A program made the translations under genes and the position numbers. A model generated the notes under the pieces. That model worked only from the letters and a program-made list of their open reading frames with translations, searched no databases and was not told the origin of the DNA. From NCBI GenBank assembly GCA_964638035.1, contig CAZWXD010000005.1, forward strand, positions 78,610-142,609: 64,000 nt of DNA, given 5' to 3'. How positions within the stretch are numbered: the stretch's first letter is position 1; each line of letters opens with the position of its first letter. The DNA is from JAGGAG01 sp964638035. GTDB taxonomy: Bacteria > Gemmatimonadota > Gemmatimonadetes > Gemmatimonadales > GWC2-71-9. This document shows positions 36,443-44,804 of the stretch, piece by piece.

Positions 36443-37126
36443 TCATTCGTTGGTCGGAAGGGGCGTCGAGACGAGCCGGCTCACCAGCAACACCAGGTAC
36501 AACTGCCCGAACAGCGCCTCCATGGTCACGATCACCCGGGCGGCCGTGGAGATGGGGAGGACGTCACCAAACCCCAGCGTCGTCAGCGAGGCGATGCTGA
36601 AGTATACGAAGTCGGCCCGGAGCGCCTCGTGGGCCGCGGGCGCGTTGGCGAAGCTGATGGCATGGGGGTCGAGGTGCTGCAGCAGCCAATAGGCCTCGCC
36701 GAACACGAGCGCCACCATGAGGTACACGGCCACGGCGCCGGCAATCTGGCGCCGGGTGACCGGGCCCGGGCGCACCACCATGCGCAAGGCCACGGCGGTG
36801 AGGCCGGCCATGAACGCCAGGGCCATGGCCGATCGCAACGTGGCAAGCCCGGCGTTGGGGCGGAACAGCTGGATCCAGGCGAGGACCGCCGGCACCAGGG
36901 CGGCCCCGAAGCCCACGATGCGCTCGCGCCGCGTGTTCGTGATCGCGGCGGCCAGCGCCAGGCCCAGCGCGGTGAAGCAGACCACGGAGAGGGTCCGGCC
37001 GGCCAGCGCCAGCTCGTCCGCCGCCTCCATCGGCAGGGCGGCGAACAGGAGGATGAAGAGCGACACCAGCATGACGGCCAGGCTCGAGTCGCTGCTCCAT
37101 TCCCGCACCGGCCGTTCGAGGCGCAT
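36443..37126 (-). CDS. Two-pore-type/6TM potassium channel-like protein
   Basis: 227 residues with about six membrane segments and an Ion_trans_2 pore loop near the C terminus. The selectivity filter reads T-T-L-G-F-G-D (Phe in place of the usual Tyr in TVGYGD). There is no Arg-rich S4, so no voltage sensor, and no cytoplasmic RCK/TrkA_N domain. Its probable role is a non-gated or membrane-gated K+ conductance in the inner membrane. ATG 37126 overlaps by 1 base (TGATG) with the stop of the upstream barrel gene. Confidence 0.85.
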   Translation of the reverse strand: MRLERPVREWSSDSSLAVMLVSLFILLFAALPMEAADELALAGRTLSVVCFTALGLALAAAITNTRRERIVGFGAALVPAVLAWIQLFRPNAGLATLRSAMALAFMAGLTAVALRMVVRPGPVTRRQIAGAVAVYLMVALVFGEAYWLLQHLDPHAISFANAPAAHEALRADFVYFSIASLTTLGFGDVLPISTAARVIVTMEALFGQLYLVLLVSRLVSTPLPTNE

Positions 37127-39579
37127 CAATAGCTCACCTGCACGGCTCCCGAGAGCATCCAGCGATAGATCCTGGCGTCCTGGACGAACTGGAACTGGCC
37201 CGGGCGCTGCGTGCCGAGGTTGTGGGTATGGACGGCGATGTCGACCTTCCCGCCGATGTCCACCCCGCCCACCGAGCGGATGGGGACGTACTCGACACCG
37301 GCGCCCAGGTGCCAGGTGTTGGGGAGAAGGTTGTCCCAGAACGCGGGCTTCCGGATCCACTCACCCTCGCCCGGGCCCAGGACCTCGCCATCGAAGGTCA
37401 CGTCCTCCACCCGGTACCAGCTCAGGCCGTACCCGGCCTTCACGTAGGGCTGGAAGGCCTCGACGGCCAGGTTGTAGCGGATGCTCCCGGTGAACTCCCA
37501 GAAGTTGAGCGTGCCTTCCAGGGGCCGCACGCCGGGCACGCCGTCAATGGCTATCCCGGTGGAGAGGGTGGACCGTGAGTGGCGCAGGCTGCTTTCGCTC
37601 ACGACCTTGCGTCCCAGGTAGATGTTCACGCCGGCGAGCCACTGGGTGGCCAGCGCGTTGTTGACCCCGGTGCTGATCAAGTCCAGGTCGTCGGAGCCGG
37701 AGATCTCCTGCACCTCCTCCAGGAGGGGGATGAAGAGTTCGCTCACCCCGAACATCCCTTCCCACTCCTCGCTCGGCTTGAACGACGAGAGGCCGACGCT
37801 CCCGCCCACCAGGCGGAACGGCACCGTCTGGCTGATGTTGAAGGCCGGCCCGATGGTCTTGCTGGTGGCCTTGAACGGCGCGCTCACCAGGCGGAACGCC
37901 ACGTCGAAGGGGGGCAGCGTCACCAGCAGTGGCACGGTCAGGTTGAAGAAGCCCCAGCCGGTGCGGAAGTTGTCCTGGAGGCTGGCCGGGAAGTACGAAC
38001 TCAGGCGGTGCGGCTCATAGGCGTCATAGCTGGACGTCGTGCCGGCCCGGTTCCAGCCGGAGTTGAACGATGGTGCCGGGATCGAGAGGTTCCCCGTTTC
38101 CGCGTAGGGTACGATGCCGGCAAAGGGTGACACGGTGGCGGGGTAGCCGAAGCGGATGGGCAGCACCAGCCACGACCATTGCGCCCGCATGGCCGGGTCG
38201 GTGTACAGCTGTGGCAGCACCCGCTCCCAGTCGGGCAGGAGCTCCAGGCGGTCGGGGTTGTCGAGCCGCACGATGCGCTCCGTCTCTGCCGCGGTGGAAT
38301 CGGGCGGCTTCCGGAACAGGTCCCAGCGCCGCTCGATCAGCTCGCCCGTCCCGGCGGGCCCGACGTCCTTGTAGAGCCCCACGAACGGGTAGCTCCCGTT
38401 GCTGGCGCGCTGGAACCGCGTGGGCTTGGCAATGAGCTGCTGCAGGCCACGGTTGTCCCCACCGATGAAGATCACCGGATGGAGGTTGAGCCGGGTCTCG
38501 TCCTCGTCCATGTACGCCTGGCGGCGGACCTGCTCCCAGATCTGGCGCTCCCCGACCCGCTCCTCGGGCATCGCCTCGACCTGCGCCTCCCACGCGGCGC
38601 GCGGGAGGTAGACGTTGGGGGTGAAGTAGTCGAGCCGGAACACCCAGTGATGGAAGTAGTAGTCCACGTACCGGATGATGAACTCCTCGGTGGGTGGCGG
38701 GGATGCCAGCAGCGCCTCGAGGCCGGCGGCGGTGAATCCGTCGTTCCCCACTCCCTTCGTCGTGACCGAAACATTGATGTGCTCCCAGTCCCCCTCGTGG
38801 ATGTTGCCGGCATCGTTGTAGGGGTAGAAGAACCAGTACTGCAGCACCAGCTCATAGCGCGGAGCGCTGGAGGGCTGCCCCGGCAGGAGGGCAATGAAGG
38901 GGTGCACGAAGCTCTTCGCCCAACCCACGTACCGCCGCGAAAGGATCCCCTTGCGCGGACCCTCGAACTCCTGGGCCCACGTTTCGGGGCTCTCCCCGGG
39001 GAAGTCGAAGAAGAGGACGCGGGCATGCCCGCCCGCGGGGTCCTGGGGCTGCGGGGCCTGCCGTGAGAGGGGTCCGTAGGTGTCGAGGAGGGCAAGCAGC
39101 CGGCAGTCGGGCAGGGTGTCGTTCGCCGCATCCTGCCCCGTGACGGGGCAGGGCAGCGAGTCGATACCCTGCATGTTGATCGACTCCGTCCGGACCAGGT
39201 CGGGAACAGGCCCTGCCTTGGAGAACACATCCACGAACAGGGGGAAGGCCTGGCCCTGGTACACGAACCTCCGCCAGTCCATGGGGAAGTCGATCGTGTT
39301 CCGCACCATCCATGGCGCAAACCGAACGGAGAGGCCCATGAGCCACGCATCCCGCCGGTCGTCAATCCCGTTTCGGGGCGCCCGGTCAACGTAGCCCGCG
39401 GCCGCGGTGTCCCCGAAGAGGTGGAAGGCCGCCGACGCCGGCTGCTCCGCCACGGGCAGCGGGAGGCCGGCCGGGAGGTAGGTGAAGTAGTCAGGCCGGG
39501 GGATGGCCTGCCCGTAGACCCGGGCCGTGGCGCCGAGGAGGATCAGGGTGGCGAGTCGGAGGGTGGCCCTGCAATGCAT
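37126..39579 (-). CDS. Large exported protein: Vps62-like motif plus C-terminal beta-barrel
   Basis: 817 residues with a signal peptide (cleavage near V-Y-G-Q-A). In the first half, Y-W-F-F-Y-P-Y-N-D-A-G-N-I-H-E-G-D-W-E-H (about residues 248-267) resembles the GDWEH core of Vps62-type proteins. The last 350 residues look like alternating beta strands ending in V-Q-V-S-Y, as in outer-membrane barrels (final aromatic). No enzyme residues are evident. A GGGAG sits 6 bases before the ATG. It is the first gene of a four-gene operon with a K+ channel, DUF4136 lipoprotein and PPK2. A function cannot be given. Confidence 0.66.
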   Translation of the reverse strand: MHCRATLRLATLILLGATARVYGQAIPRPDYFTYLPAGLPLPVAEQPASAAFHLFGDTAAAGYVDRAPRNGIDDRRDAWLMGLSVRFAPWMVRNTIDFPMDWRRFVYQGQAFPLFVDVFSKAGPVPDLVRTESINMQGIDSLPCPVTGQDAANDTLPDCRLLALLDTYGPLSRQAPQPQDPAGGHARVLFFDFPGESPETWAQEFEGPRKGILSRRYVGWAKSFVHPFIALLPGQPSSAPRYELVLQYWFFYPYNDAGNIHEGDWEHINVSVTTKGVGNDGFTAAGLEALLASPPPTEEFIIRYVDYYFHHWVFRLDYFTPNVYLPRAAWEAQVEAMPEERVGERQIWEQVRRQAYMDEDETRLNLHPVIFIGGDNRGLQQLIAKPTRFQRASNGSYPFVGLYKDVGPAGTGELIERRWDLFRKPPDSTAAETERIVRLDNPDRLELLPDWERVLPQLYTDPAMRAQWSWLVLPIRFGYPATVSPFAGIVPYAETGNLSIPAPSFNSGWNRAGTTSSYDAYEPHRLSSYFPASLQDNFRTGWGFFNLTVPLLVTLPPFDVAFRLVSAPFKATSKTIGPAFNISQTVPFRLVGGSVGLSSFKPSEEWEGMFGVSELFIPLLEEVQEISGSDDLDLISTGVNNALATQWLAGVNIYLGRKVVSESSLRHSRSTLSTGIAIDGVPGVRPLEGTLNFWEFTGSIRYNLAVEAFQPYVKAGYGLSWYRVEDVTFDGEVLGPGEGEWIRKPAFWDNLLPNTWHLGAGVEYVPIRSVGGVDIGGKVDIAVHTHNLGTQRPGQFQFVQDARIYRWMLSGAVQVSY

Positions 39580-39646
39580 GCGTTACTCCCGTTGGGCTGA
39601 TTAGGTTGGGTACGACAATGATACCCCGCCCCGACGCCGGCGTGGC

Positions 39647-41815
39647 ATGATCCTGCTCGCCGCATTGCTCGCCGTTGCCCCACCCGACACCGTGTGCGCC
39701 ACCCCGGCCCTGTGCGAGCTGGTGGCACGGGCCGCGGCGGTCAACCGGCTGCCGGGCAACCTGGCCCATTACTCCGCCTCGGTCGAGTCGGAGATGGCCG
39801 TCATCACCGTGCGGCCCGACCGCATCGACAGCCCGGACGCGGTGGAGGAGTTCCGGTCCCGCGTCGACTGGCACCGGGACGCCCAGTTCGAGCGCCACAC
39901 CATCGGCTACCGCTCCCGCAACGCGGCGCTGCCCATTGCCCCGGTCCGGTACCTCCTGGTGGGCACCATCGTGCCACTGACCTATGGCGACCGCTTCGCC
40001 GTGCTGCCGCGGAACGTGGGCCGGGACTCCCTCGGGGCGCGCACGCTCGACAGTAACCTGGTCTACGCCATTCACCCGCTGGCGAGCGACCGCGGCGAGT
40101 ACTACCGGTTTGTGCGCGCGGATACCGGCGACATTCGGCTGCACGATGGGCACACCATCAGGGTCATCCGGCTCGAGGTACGCCCCCGTTCCATGCCACG
40201 GGAGCGCCGGCTGCTCTTCAGCGGCACGGTGCAGCTGACGCTTGACGGGCTGCACCTGGTGGGCCTGCGGGGACGGCTCGATGCCAGCGGACCGGGCTTC
40301 AGCGTGGAACGGGCGTTCGGGCTGGTGCGCAAGCCCAGGGAGACGTTCATCCACCTGGAGAATGCCCCCAACGCCGACGGGGTGTGGCTACCTCGCTACC
40401 AGCGCTTCGAGTTCCAGGGGCCACGTGCCCCGGGAGGCCGGGCTCCGGCCCTCCGGAGCATCGTGTCGTTCCACGATGTGCGGAGCGTCCCGCTCGCTTC
40501 CACCGCCCCGGATGCATTCAATGCCAGGGCCGGGTTCGTGCTCACGACGGCACCGGCCGACTCGCTCCGCCAGTTTCGCGGATGGGACCGCGACCTCGGC
40601 GAGGCATCGAACAGCCTGGACGTCACCGACTTCAATGACGTGCGGCAACTCCTGGGCCCGGAGCCCACACGGGTCTTCGTCCCGGCACCACGGGACAGCG
40701 AGTCGGTCGTGCGGTACAACAGGATCGAAGGCATCTACCTCGGCGTCCCCGTCACCCTGGCACCCGGTGGTGACCTGACGGGCCTGTTCGTGCACGCAAA
40801 CGCGGGCTACGCGATCTGGGAGAACGTGGTGCGCTGGAACGGCAGCCTCGGCATCGACATCGGCGCCGCCGCGGTCGAGGTCTACGCCGGTCGCATGCTG
40901 GAGGTGACCAACAAGTTCCGGAACCAGTTCGACCAGGCCGCCCTGGGAGCACTCCTGGCACGCGACAACTGGGACTATTACGACCGGCTCGAGGCGGGCG
41001 CCACCGCGCGCATCGGGATCGGCCGGCGCAACCTGCTCGCCGTCGCTGCCGGTTACGGGAAGGATCGTGCGGTCGAGCGCAACATGACCCGTGCCCCGTT
41101 CGTCGTAGGCTACCTGCGCCCGAACCGGGGCATCTACGAGGGCGACTACTTCCACACGACACTCTCGTTCGACGTCAATCCCGACGTGAGCCCGGTGTTC
41201 GTCAAGAATGGCGTGGGCGGGCGCTTGCTCTACGAGGGCGGGATCGGCAGCGTCAACTTCCAGCGCTTCGAGGCCCGGATCGTGGCGCGGCAGGACTTCA
41301 ACGCGGTCTCCCTTACCGTCCGTGCCCACGCCGGCATCACCTTCGGGGACAGCATCCCGCCGCAGCAGCTGTACGAGCTGGGCGGCGCCGTCCAGTTGCC
41401 CGGCTTCGAGTACAAGCAGTTTGCAGGTGACCAGGCCGCGCTCCTGCGGCTCCGGCTGACCCGTGGCCTGCCCTTCCTGCAGGCCCCGCTCGTGATCGGC
41501 AACGGGGTGGCGCTCCCGGCCCTGACGCCATCGGTGTCCCTCGGTCTCCAGACGGCCTGGACGCGGATTTCAGGGGCGGCGGCGCAGCGCTCGGTGGATG
41601 CGCTGGGTATCCGCTACGATGACCACACCGACCAGCCTGAGCTCGACCCCATCACCGGCCAGCCGCTGCCGGCCTCCGTGGCCACCGACGGATTCCAGAC
41701 GTCCATCGATGTCCGGGCCGGCTTCTTCAACGATGCGCTGGCGGTGGGCGCCGCGCAGGGCATGGGGCCCGGCGGCCACTTCGCCGTCTTCGTGGCCGTC
41801 GGGCGGCAATTCTAG
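39647..41815 (+). CDS. Outer-membrane protein (surface-antigen-like barrel)
   Basis: 722 residues. The N-terminal 20 residues are hydrophobic and probably a signal sequence. Residues 30-330 alternate strands with Asp/Arg-rich loops; the C-terminal half looks like a large barrel (Y-A-G-R-M-L-E-V-T-N-K, G-G-R-L-L-Y-E-G-G-I-G, E-L-G-G-A-V-Q-L-P-G-F-E-Y-K) and the protein ends in G-R-Q-F, a typical BamA-recognised C-terminal Phe. The L-G-G-x-x-x-L-P-G-F-E style is reminiscent of D15/BamA-type barrels, though no POTRA domains are recognised. It is monocistronic and divergent from the 817-residue barrel operon. Confidence 0.72.
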   Translation: MILLAALLAVAPPDTVCATPALCELVARAAAVNRLPGNLAHYSASVESEMAVITVRPDRIDSPDAVEEFRSRVDWHRDAQFERHTIGYRSRNAALPIAPVRYLLVGTIVPLTYGDRFAVLPRNVGRDSLGARTLDSNLVYAIHPLASDRGEYYRFVRADTGDIRLHDGHTIRVIRLEVRPRSMPRERRLLFSGTVQLTLDGLHLVGLRGRLDASGPGFSVERAFGLVRKPRETFIHLENAPNADGVWLPRYQRFEFQGPRAPGGRAPALRSIVSFHDVRSVPLASTAPDAFNARAGFVLTTAPADSLRQFRGWDRDLGEASNSLDVTDFNDVRQLLGPEPTRVFVPAPRDSESVVRYNRIEGIYLGVPVTLAPGGDLTGLFVHANAGYAIWENVVRWNGSLGIDIGAAAVEVYAGRMLEVTNKFRNQFDQAALGALLARDNWDYYDRLEAGATARIGIGRRNLLAVAAGYGKDRAVERNMTRAPFVVGYLRPNRGIYEGDYFHTTLSFDVNPDVSPVFVKNGVGGRLLYEGGIGSVNFQRFEARIVARQDFNAVSLTVRAHAGITFGDSIPPQQLYELGGAVQLPGFEYKQFAGDQAALLRLRLTRGLPFLQAPLVIGNGVALPALTPSVSLGLQTAWTRISGAAAQRSVDALGIRYDDHTDQPELDPITGQPLPASVATDGFQTSIDVRAGFFNDALAVGAAQGMGPGGHFAVFVAVGRQF

Positions 41816-41826
41816 CGCGACGGGCG

Positions 41827-42459
41827 TCAGCGCGCCGAGGGCAGGCCCCGGAAAATGCGCTGCATGGCGGCGTCGATCTTCTCCTGGCTCGGCGCCCGGT
41901 TGCCCGGATCACCCTGCCAGATGCCACGCCAGGCCATTTGCCCGGTGGGGTACTTCACCAGGTCGACCACGAACTGGACTTCCGTCGTGGTGACCGGGGT
42001 TGTGGTGGAGACGCCCATCCCCATTCCTCCCATCCCCCAGCCCATGCCGGGGCCCATACCCCAGCCCCAGCCCCAGCCAGGACCCCACCCCCAGCCGCCC
42101 CAGCCCGGACCCATCCCCATGCCGCCCATGCCCATCCCGGTGGTGGTGGTCACCAACTGCGTGTTCTGGTGGATGCCAGCGAAGTAGCGCACGATGAAGT
42201 CGGGGCCGGCGATCGAGTCCACGACCCGGTACCCCTTGGCCTTGAGTTGCTGCACGATCGCGTTCTGCACCCTGCGGTGTACGATGTCGTTCTGGACGTT
42301 GGGGTCCACCCGGCCGGAGCCCTCGGAGGCGCCACCAAGAAATGCCACCTTGGCGGCCTGGGGGATGACCACGCTGCGGTCGACGTCGTATGTGATCTTG
42401 GGGCCGCACGCCGCCAGCAGGGCGACGGCGGGAAGGGCGAGCAGGCGGGACACGTGCAT
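41827..42459 (-). CDS. DUF4136 lipoprotein with Gly/Met/Trp-rich insert
   Basis: 210 residues. Lipobox L-L-A-A-C (Cys18) and the DUF4136 scaffold: I-P-Q-A-A-K-V-A-F-L, D-I-V-H-R-R-V-Q-N-A-I, Y-R-V-V-D-S, F-V-V-D-L-V-K-Y-P-T-G-Q-M-A-W-R-G. An insert of about 50 residues (roughly 105-155) is built almost wholly of Gly, Met, Trp and Pro, and is flanked by Thr runs. The paralogue at 42719 has a shorter Gly/Tyr/Trp-rich insert at the same place. It lies convergent to the 722-residue barrel gene and just before tRNA-Ile. No function is known. Confidence 0.82.
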   Translation of the reverse strand: MHVSRLLALPAVALLAACGPKITYDVDRSVVIPQAAKVAFLGGASEGSGRVDPNVQNDIVHRRVQNAIVQQLKAKGYRVVDSIAGPDFIVRYFAGIHQNTQLVTTTTGMGMGGMGMGPGWGGWGWGPGWGWGWGMGPGMGWGMGGMGMGVSTTTPVTTTEVQFVVDLVKYPTGQMAWRGIWQGDPGNRAPSQEKIDAAMQRIFRGLPSAR

Positions 42460-42543
42460 GACGACCTCGGTGGAGTGGAGCGCCCGGCGGGGTGCAGGGC
42501 CACGGGGGGAAAACTACACGGGGAATGGCCCGAGCGGTTTGTC

Positions 42544-42572
42544 TTGAGGGGCGGGTGCCTGACTGTTACCTT
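42544..42572 (+). promoter_or_regulatory. Candidate tRNA-Ile promoter
   Basis: TTGAGG (42544-42549), 17 bases, TACCTT (42567-42572), with TGT just before the -10 box (extended -10 style). It predicts a start close to 42579, 8 bases before the mature tRNA. Confidence 0.5.
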
Positions 42573-42586
42573 CCCGTCCCTTCGAA

Positions 42587-42660
<74 letters not shown>

Positions 42661-42669
42661 TGAACGACA

Positions 42670-42703
42670 CGCGACCCGCCGCCCCCCATGGCAGCGGGTC
42701 GCG
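42670..42703. terminator. Hairpin after tRNA-Ile, shared with the convergent gene
   Basis: Arms cgcgacccgc (42670-42679) and gcgggtcgcg (42694-42703) form 10 perfect pairs around a 14-base loop, followed by cctgttt on the plus strand. It lies between the tRNA and the convergent DUF4136 gene, so it can stop transcription from either side. Confidence 0.68.
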
Positions 42704-42718
42704 CCTGTTTCCGAGCCC

Positions 42719-43312
42719 CTAGTTCTTGCCGGCGTACGGCATGGAGCGGAAGAGCTTTGCCGCGCTGGCATCGAGCTGCTCCTGGCTCGGCGCCTGCTCC
42801 GGCGGGTCGCCCTGCCAGACCCCGCGCCATGCCGTCTGGCCCGACTTGCGGTCCAGCAGGTCCACCACGAACGAGGCGTCCGCGACCGTCACTGGCGCTG
42901 TGGTGCTGGTGGCCATGCCGCCGCCCCAACCCCAGCCGTAGCCGTAACCCCAGCCGTAGCCACCCCACCCAGGCCCGTACGCGGCACCGGTGGTGGTGGT
43001 GACGTACTCGGTGTGCTGCTGCACACCCACGTAGTACCGGACCAGGAAGTCAGCGCTCTCGGGATCCTTGGCGGCGGTGAACCCGTGTGCTGCGAGCTGC
43101 TTCTTGATGGCGGCCTGGATCCGGCGGTGCACGATGTCGTTCTGGACGGCGGGATCGACGTTCTTTTCACCTTCGGCGGCGGAGCCGCCAAACGCCACGG
43201 TTGCGCCGGCCGGGACCGGGATCGTGTCGTCACGATCGGAGCTGATGCTGGGGCCGCAGCCGGCGGTTGCCAGGCCCAGCATGCCAAATGCAATGAATCG
43301 GGATGTGTTCAT
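42719..43312 (-). CDS. DUF4136 lipoprotein (paralogue) with Gly/Tyr/Trp insert
   Basis: 197 residues, clearly paralogous to the 41827 product: lipobox L-A-T-A-G-C, V-P-A-G-A-T-V-A-F-G-G-S-A-A-E-G-E, D-I-V-H-R-R-I-Q-A-A-I, F-L-V-R-Y-Y-V-G-V-Q-Q-H-T-E-Y, then F-V-V-D-L-L-D-R-K-S-G-Q-T-A-W-R-G. The low-complexity insert is shorter and has Tyr (G-W-G-G-Y-G-W-G-Y-G-Y-G-W-G-W). The two paralogues lie on either side of tRNA-Ile in the same orientation, a sign of tandem duplication with divergence. A TATATT box lies at 43357-43362. Confidence 0.82.
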   Translation of the reverse strand: MNTSRFIAFGMLGLATAGCGPSISSDRDDTIPVPAGATVAFGGSAAEGEKNVDPAVQNDIVHRRIQAAIKKQLAAHGFTAAKDPESADFLVRYYVGVQQHTEYVTTTTGAAYGPGWGGYGWGYGYGWGWGGGMATSTTAPVTVADASFVVDLLDRKSGQTAWRGVWQGDPPEQAPSQEQLDASAAKLFRSMPYAGKN

Positions 43313-43389
43313 GGTCGGCGCCCTTGGAGGGGTGAGTGGCAGGAAACCCGGCGGCGAATATACCGCCCCCAGGCAAGGGGCGCTCACAG

Positions 43390-43971
43390 CTAGTGCCGAC
43401 GGTACCTCGAGGGGCGGCCCACAATGGGCTGGTTCACGGCAATGACGCCCCCACGGGAGGGGGCGCAGTCGTCGTACCCCCCCATCATTCCGCCCCCGTG
43501 CCGGCCCATACCCTCGAAGCCGCCCATGCCCTGGCCACGCCCCCCGCCGCCACTGCTCCCATCGTCGGCGATGGCGGGAACGATGGTGATCGTCTCCCCC
43601 GTGCCGAGCGGCGCACCCAGTCCACCTGTCGCAGGTGCAGGCGTCGGAGCAGCGTGGGCGGTCGAGCCGGTTGCCACCAGCACAGGCTCCGGCACTGGAA
43701 CCTGGCCAGCCACCACGGCCTCCACCTCGCCATGAGTCGCGGCGACGGTTGTTTCGATGCCCGCCGGGGCCCGCCTTACGCGCTGCGGTGCCGGCGCATG
43801 TGGATGGGACCGGACGCCCCGCTCCAGGCTGGAAAGGACCGGCGCCGCCTCGGGCGTCGCCATGGGCAGCGACAGGTCGCGTGCATCCCGGGGCGGCGCA
43901 TCGGGCGCGGCCGTGCAGGCCACCGTGAGGGCAGCCGCGGGGACCAGGCAGGACAGGTAGGAACGTCGCAT
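43390..43971 (-). CDS. Low-complexity lipoprotein
   Basis: 193 residues with a lipoprotein signal (lipobox L-T-V-A-C, Cys about 19). The mature part is Ala/Pro/Val-rich and then Gly-rich (G-S-S-G-G-G-G-R-G-Q-G-M-G-G-F), ending in basic R-P-S-R-Y-R-R-H. No domain is recognised. A candidate promoter (TTGTCG, 16 bases, TATGTT) at 43988-44015 and an AAGG-containing sequence before the ATG support it as a real gene. It probably spans or decorates the envelope. I cannot assign a function. Confidence 0.5.
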   Translation of the reverse strand: MRRSYLSCLVPAAALTVACTAAPDAPPRDARDLSLPMATPEAAPVLSSLERGVRSHPHAPAPQRVRRAPAGIETTVAATHGEVEAVVAGQVPVPEPVLVATGSTAHAAPTPAPATGGLGAPLGTGETITIVPAIADDGSSGGGGRGQGMGGFEGMGRHGGGMMGGYDDCAPSRGGVIAVNQPIVGRPSRYRRH

Positions 43972-43987
43972 GAAAGCCACCACCTTC

Positions 43988-44015
43988 AACATAGCGCTTG
44001 CGGCCGAACCGACAA
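43988..44015 (-). promoter_or_regulatory. Candidate promoter for the low-complexity lipoprotein gene
   Basis: Minus strand: TTGTCG (44015-44010), 16 bases, TATGTT (43993-43988). The start codon is 16 bases further on, with an AAGGTGG sequence between. Confidence 0.38.
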
Positions 44016-44102
44016 GACATGGGGACGTGCATCCCCTACCGGGTTTCACAAGGACGCGATCAGCATGAAACGTCGGCTGGTCGACCCCGTCTTCCGGAGG
44101 GG

Positions 44103-44804
44103 TCACCCGGCCGGGCGCTTCCGGCCCAGGTAGATACGGCCCGTCCCGGTGAGGACCCTGGAATGCACGGCCTGAGAGGTGCCCCGGGCACGCATGTCAG
44201 TGAGGCCGTGCGTGTAGCGCGCGGCAATGGCCAGCATCCAGAACCGCCACTCCGCCTCGATCGACAGCCCGAAGTCCACGTCCGGGATGGCGTCTCCGAT
44301 GTCACGTTCCAGGACGTACTCGCTCCCGGTGGGCGTGGTGGTAGCGTACCGATCAGTCGCACCGGTGACAAACCCGATGGAGGTACCCGCCCCGACACGG
44401 AACCCGGTCTCCCGCTTCGGCGCCCACTTGAGCAGCACCGGGAGTTCCACGTAGCCGAGGCTGCGCGACATGGTGGTTCCTGCCACCTGGCTGTCGATCA
44501 CCGGGTCACCCGTCAGTGCGGGCTCGAGCCCCTTCGCGCCGCGCCCGGCGGCCGGGAGCACCGCGGCACCCAGGTGAACGTGCTCGGAGAACCGCCAGTC
44601 GGCGAACAGCCCGAACACCGTGCGGTTCATCCGCTCCGCACCGGGGAGCCCATCAAGGGTCGCGAAGTTGATCCCGATCTCGAACCCCATGTTGAAGTTC
44701 GGGGTGGCCAGCTTCTCGCCAAAGAGCAGCCCGATCAGGACCTGGGCCCGGGCTGGTGCGGCCGCGGCAACCAGCAGGACCAGGCACAAGGCCGCTCCGC
44801 GCAC
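44103..44804 (-). CDS. Outer-membrane beta-barrel protein (PorT-like)
   Basis: 233 residues, GTG start. A signal peptide (A-A-A-A-P-A-R-A-Q) is followed by barrel-type strands: G-F-E-I-G-I-N-F-A, T-V-F-G-L-F-A-D-W-R-F, Y-V-E-L-P-V-L-L-K-W, F-R-V-G-A-G-T-S-I-G-F-V-T-G and E-A-E-W-R-F. The E-L-P-V-L-L-K-W strand is the mark of PorT/OMP_b-brl_2 barrels. Its start overlaps the stop of the next barrel gene by 1 base (TAGTG). It closes an operon begun by the ECF sigma and kinase genes. Confidence 0.75.
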   Translation of the reverse strand: MRGAALCLVLLVAAAAPARAQVLIGLLFGEKLATPNFNMGFEIGINFATLDGLPGAERMNRTVFGLFADWRFSEHVHLGAAVLPAAGRGAKGLEPALTGDPVIDSQVAGTTMSRSLGYVELPVLLKWAPKRETGFRVGAGTSIGFVTGATDRYATTTPTGSEYVLERDIGDAIPDVDFGLSIEAEWRFWMLAIAARYTHGLTDMRARGTSQAVHSRVLTGTGRIYLGRKRPAG

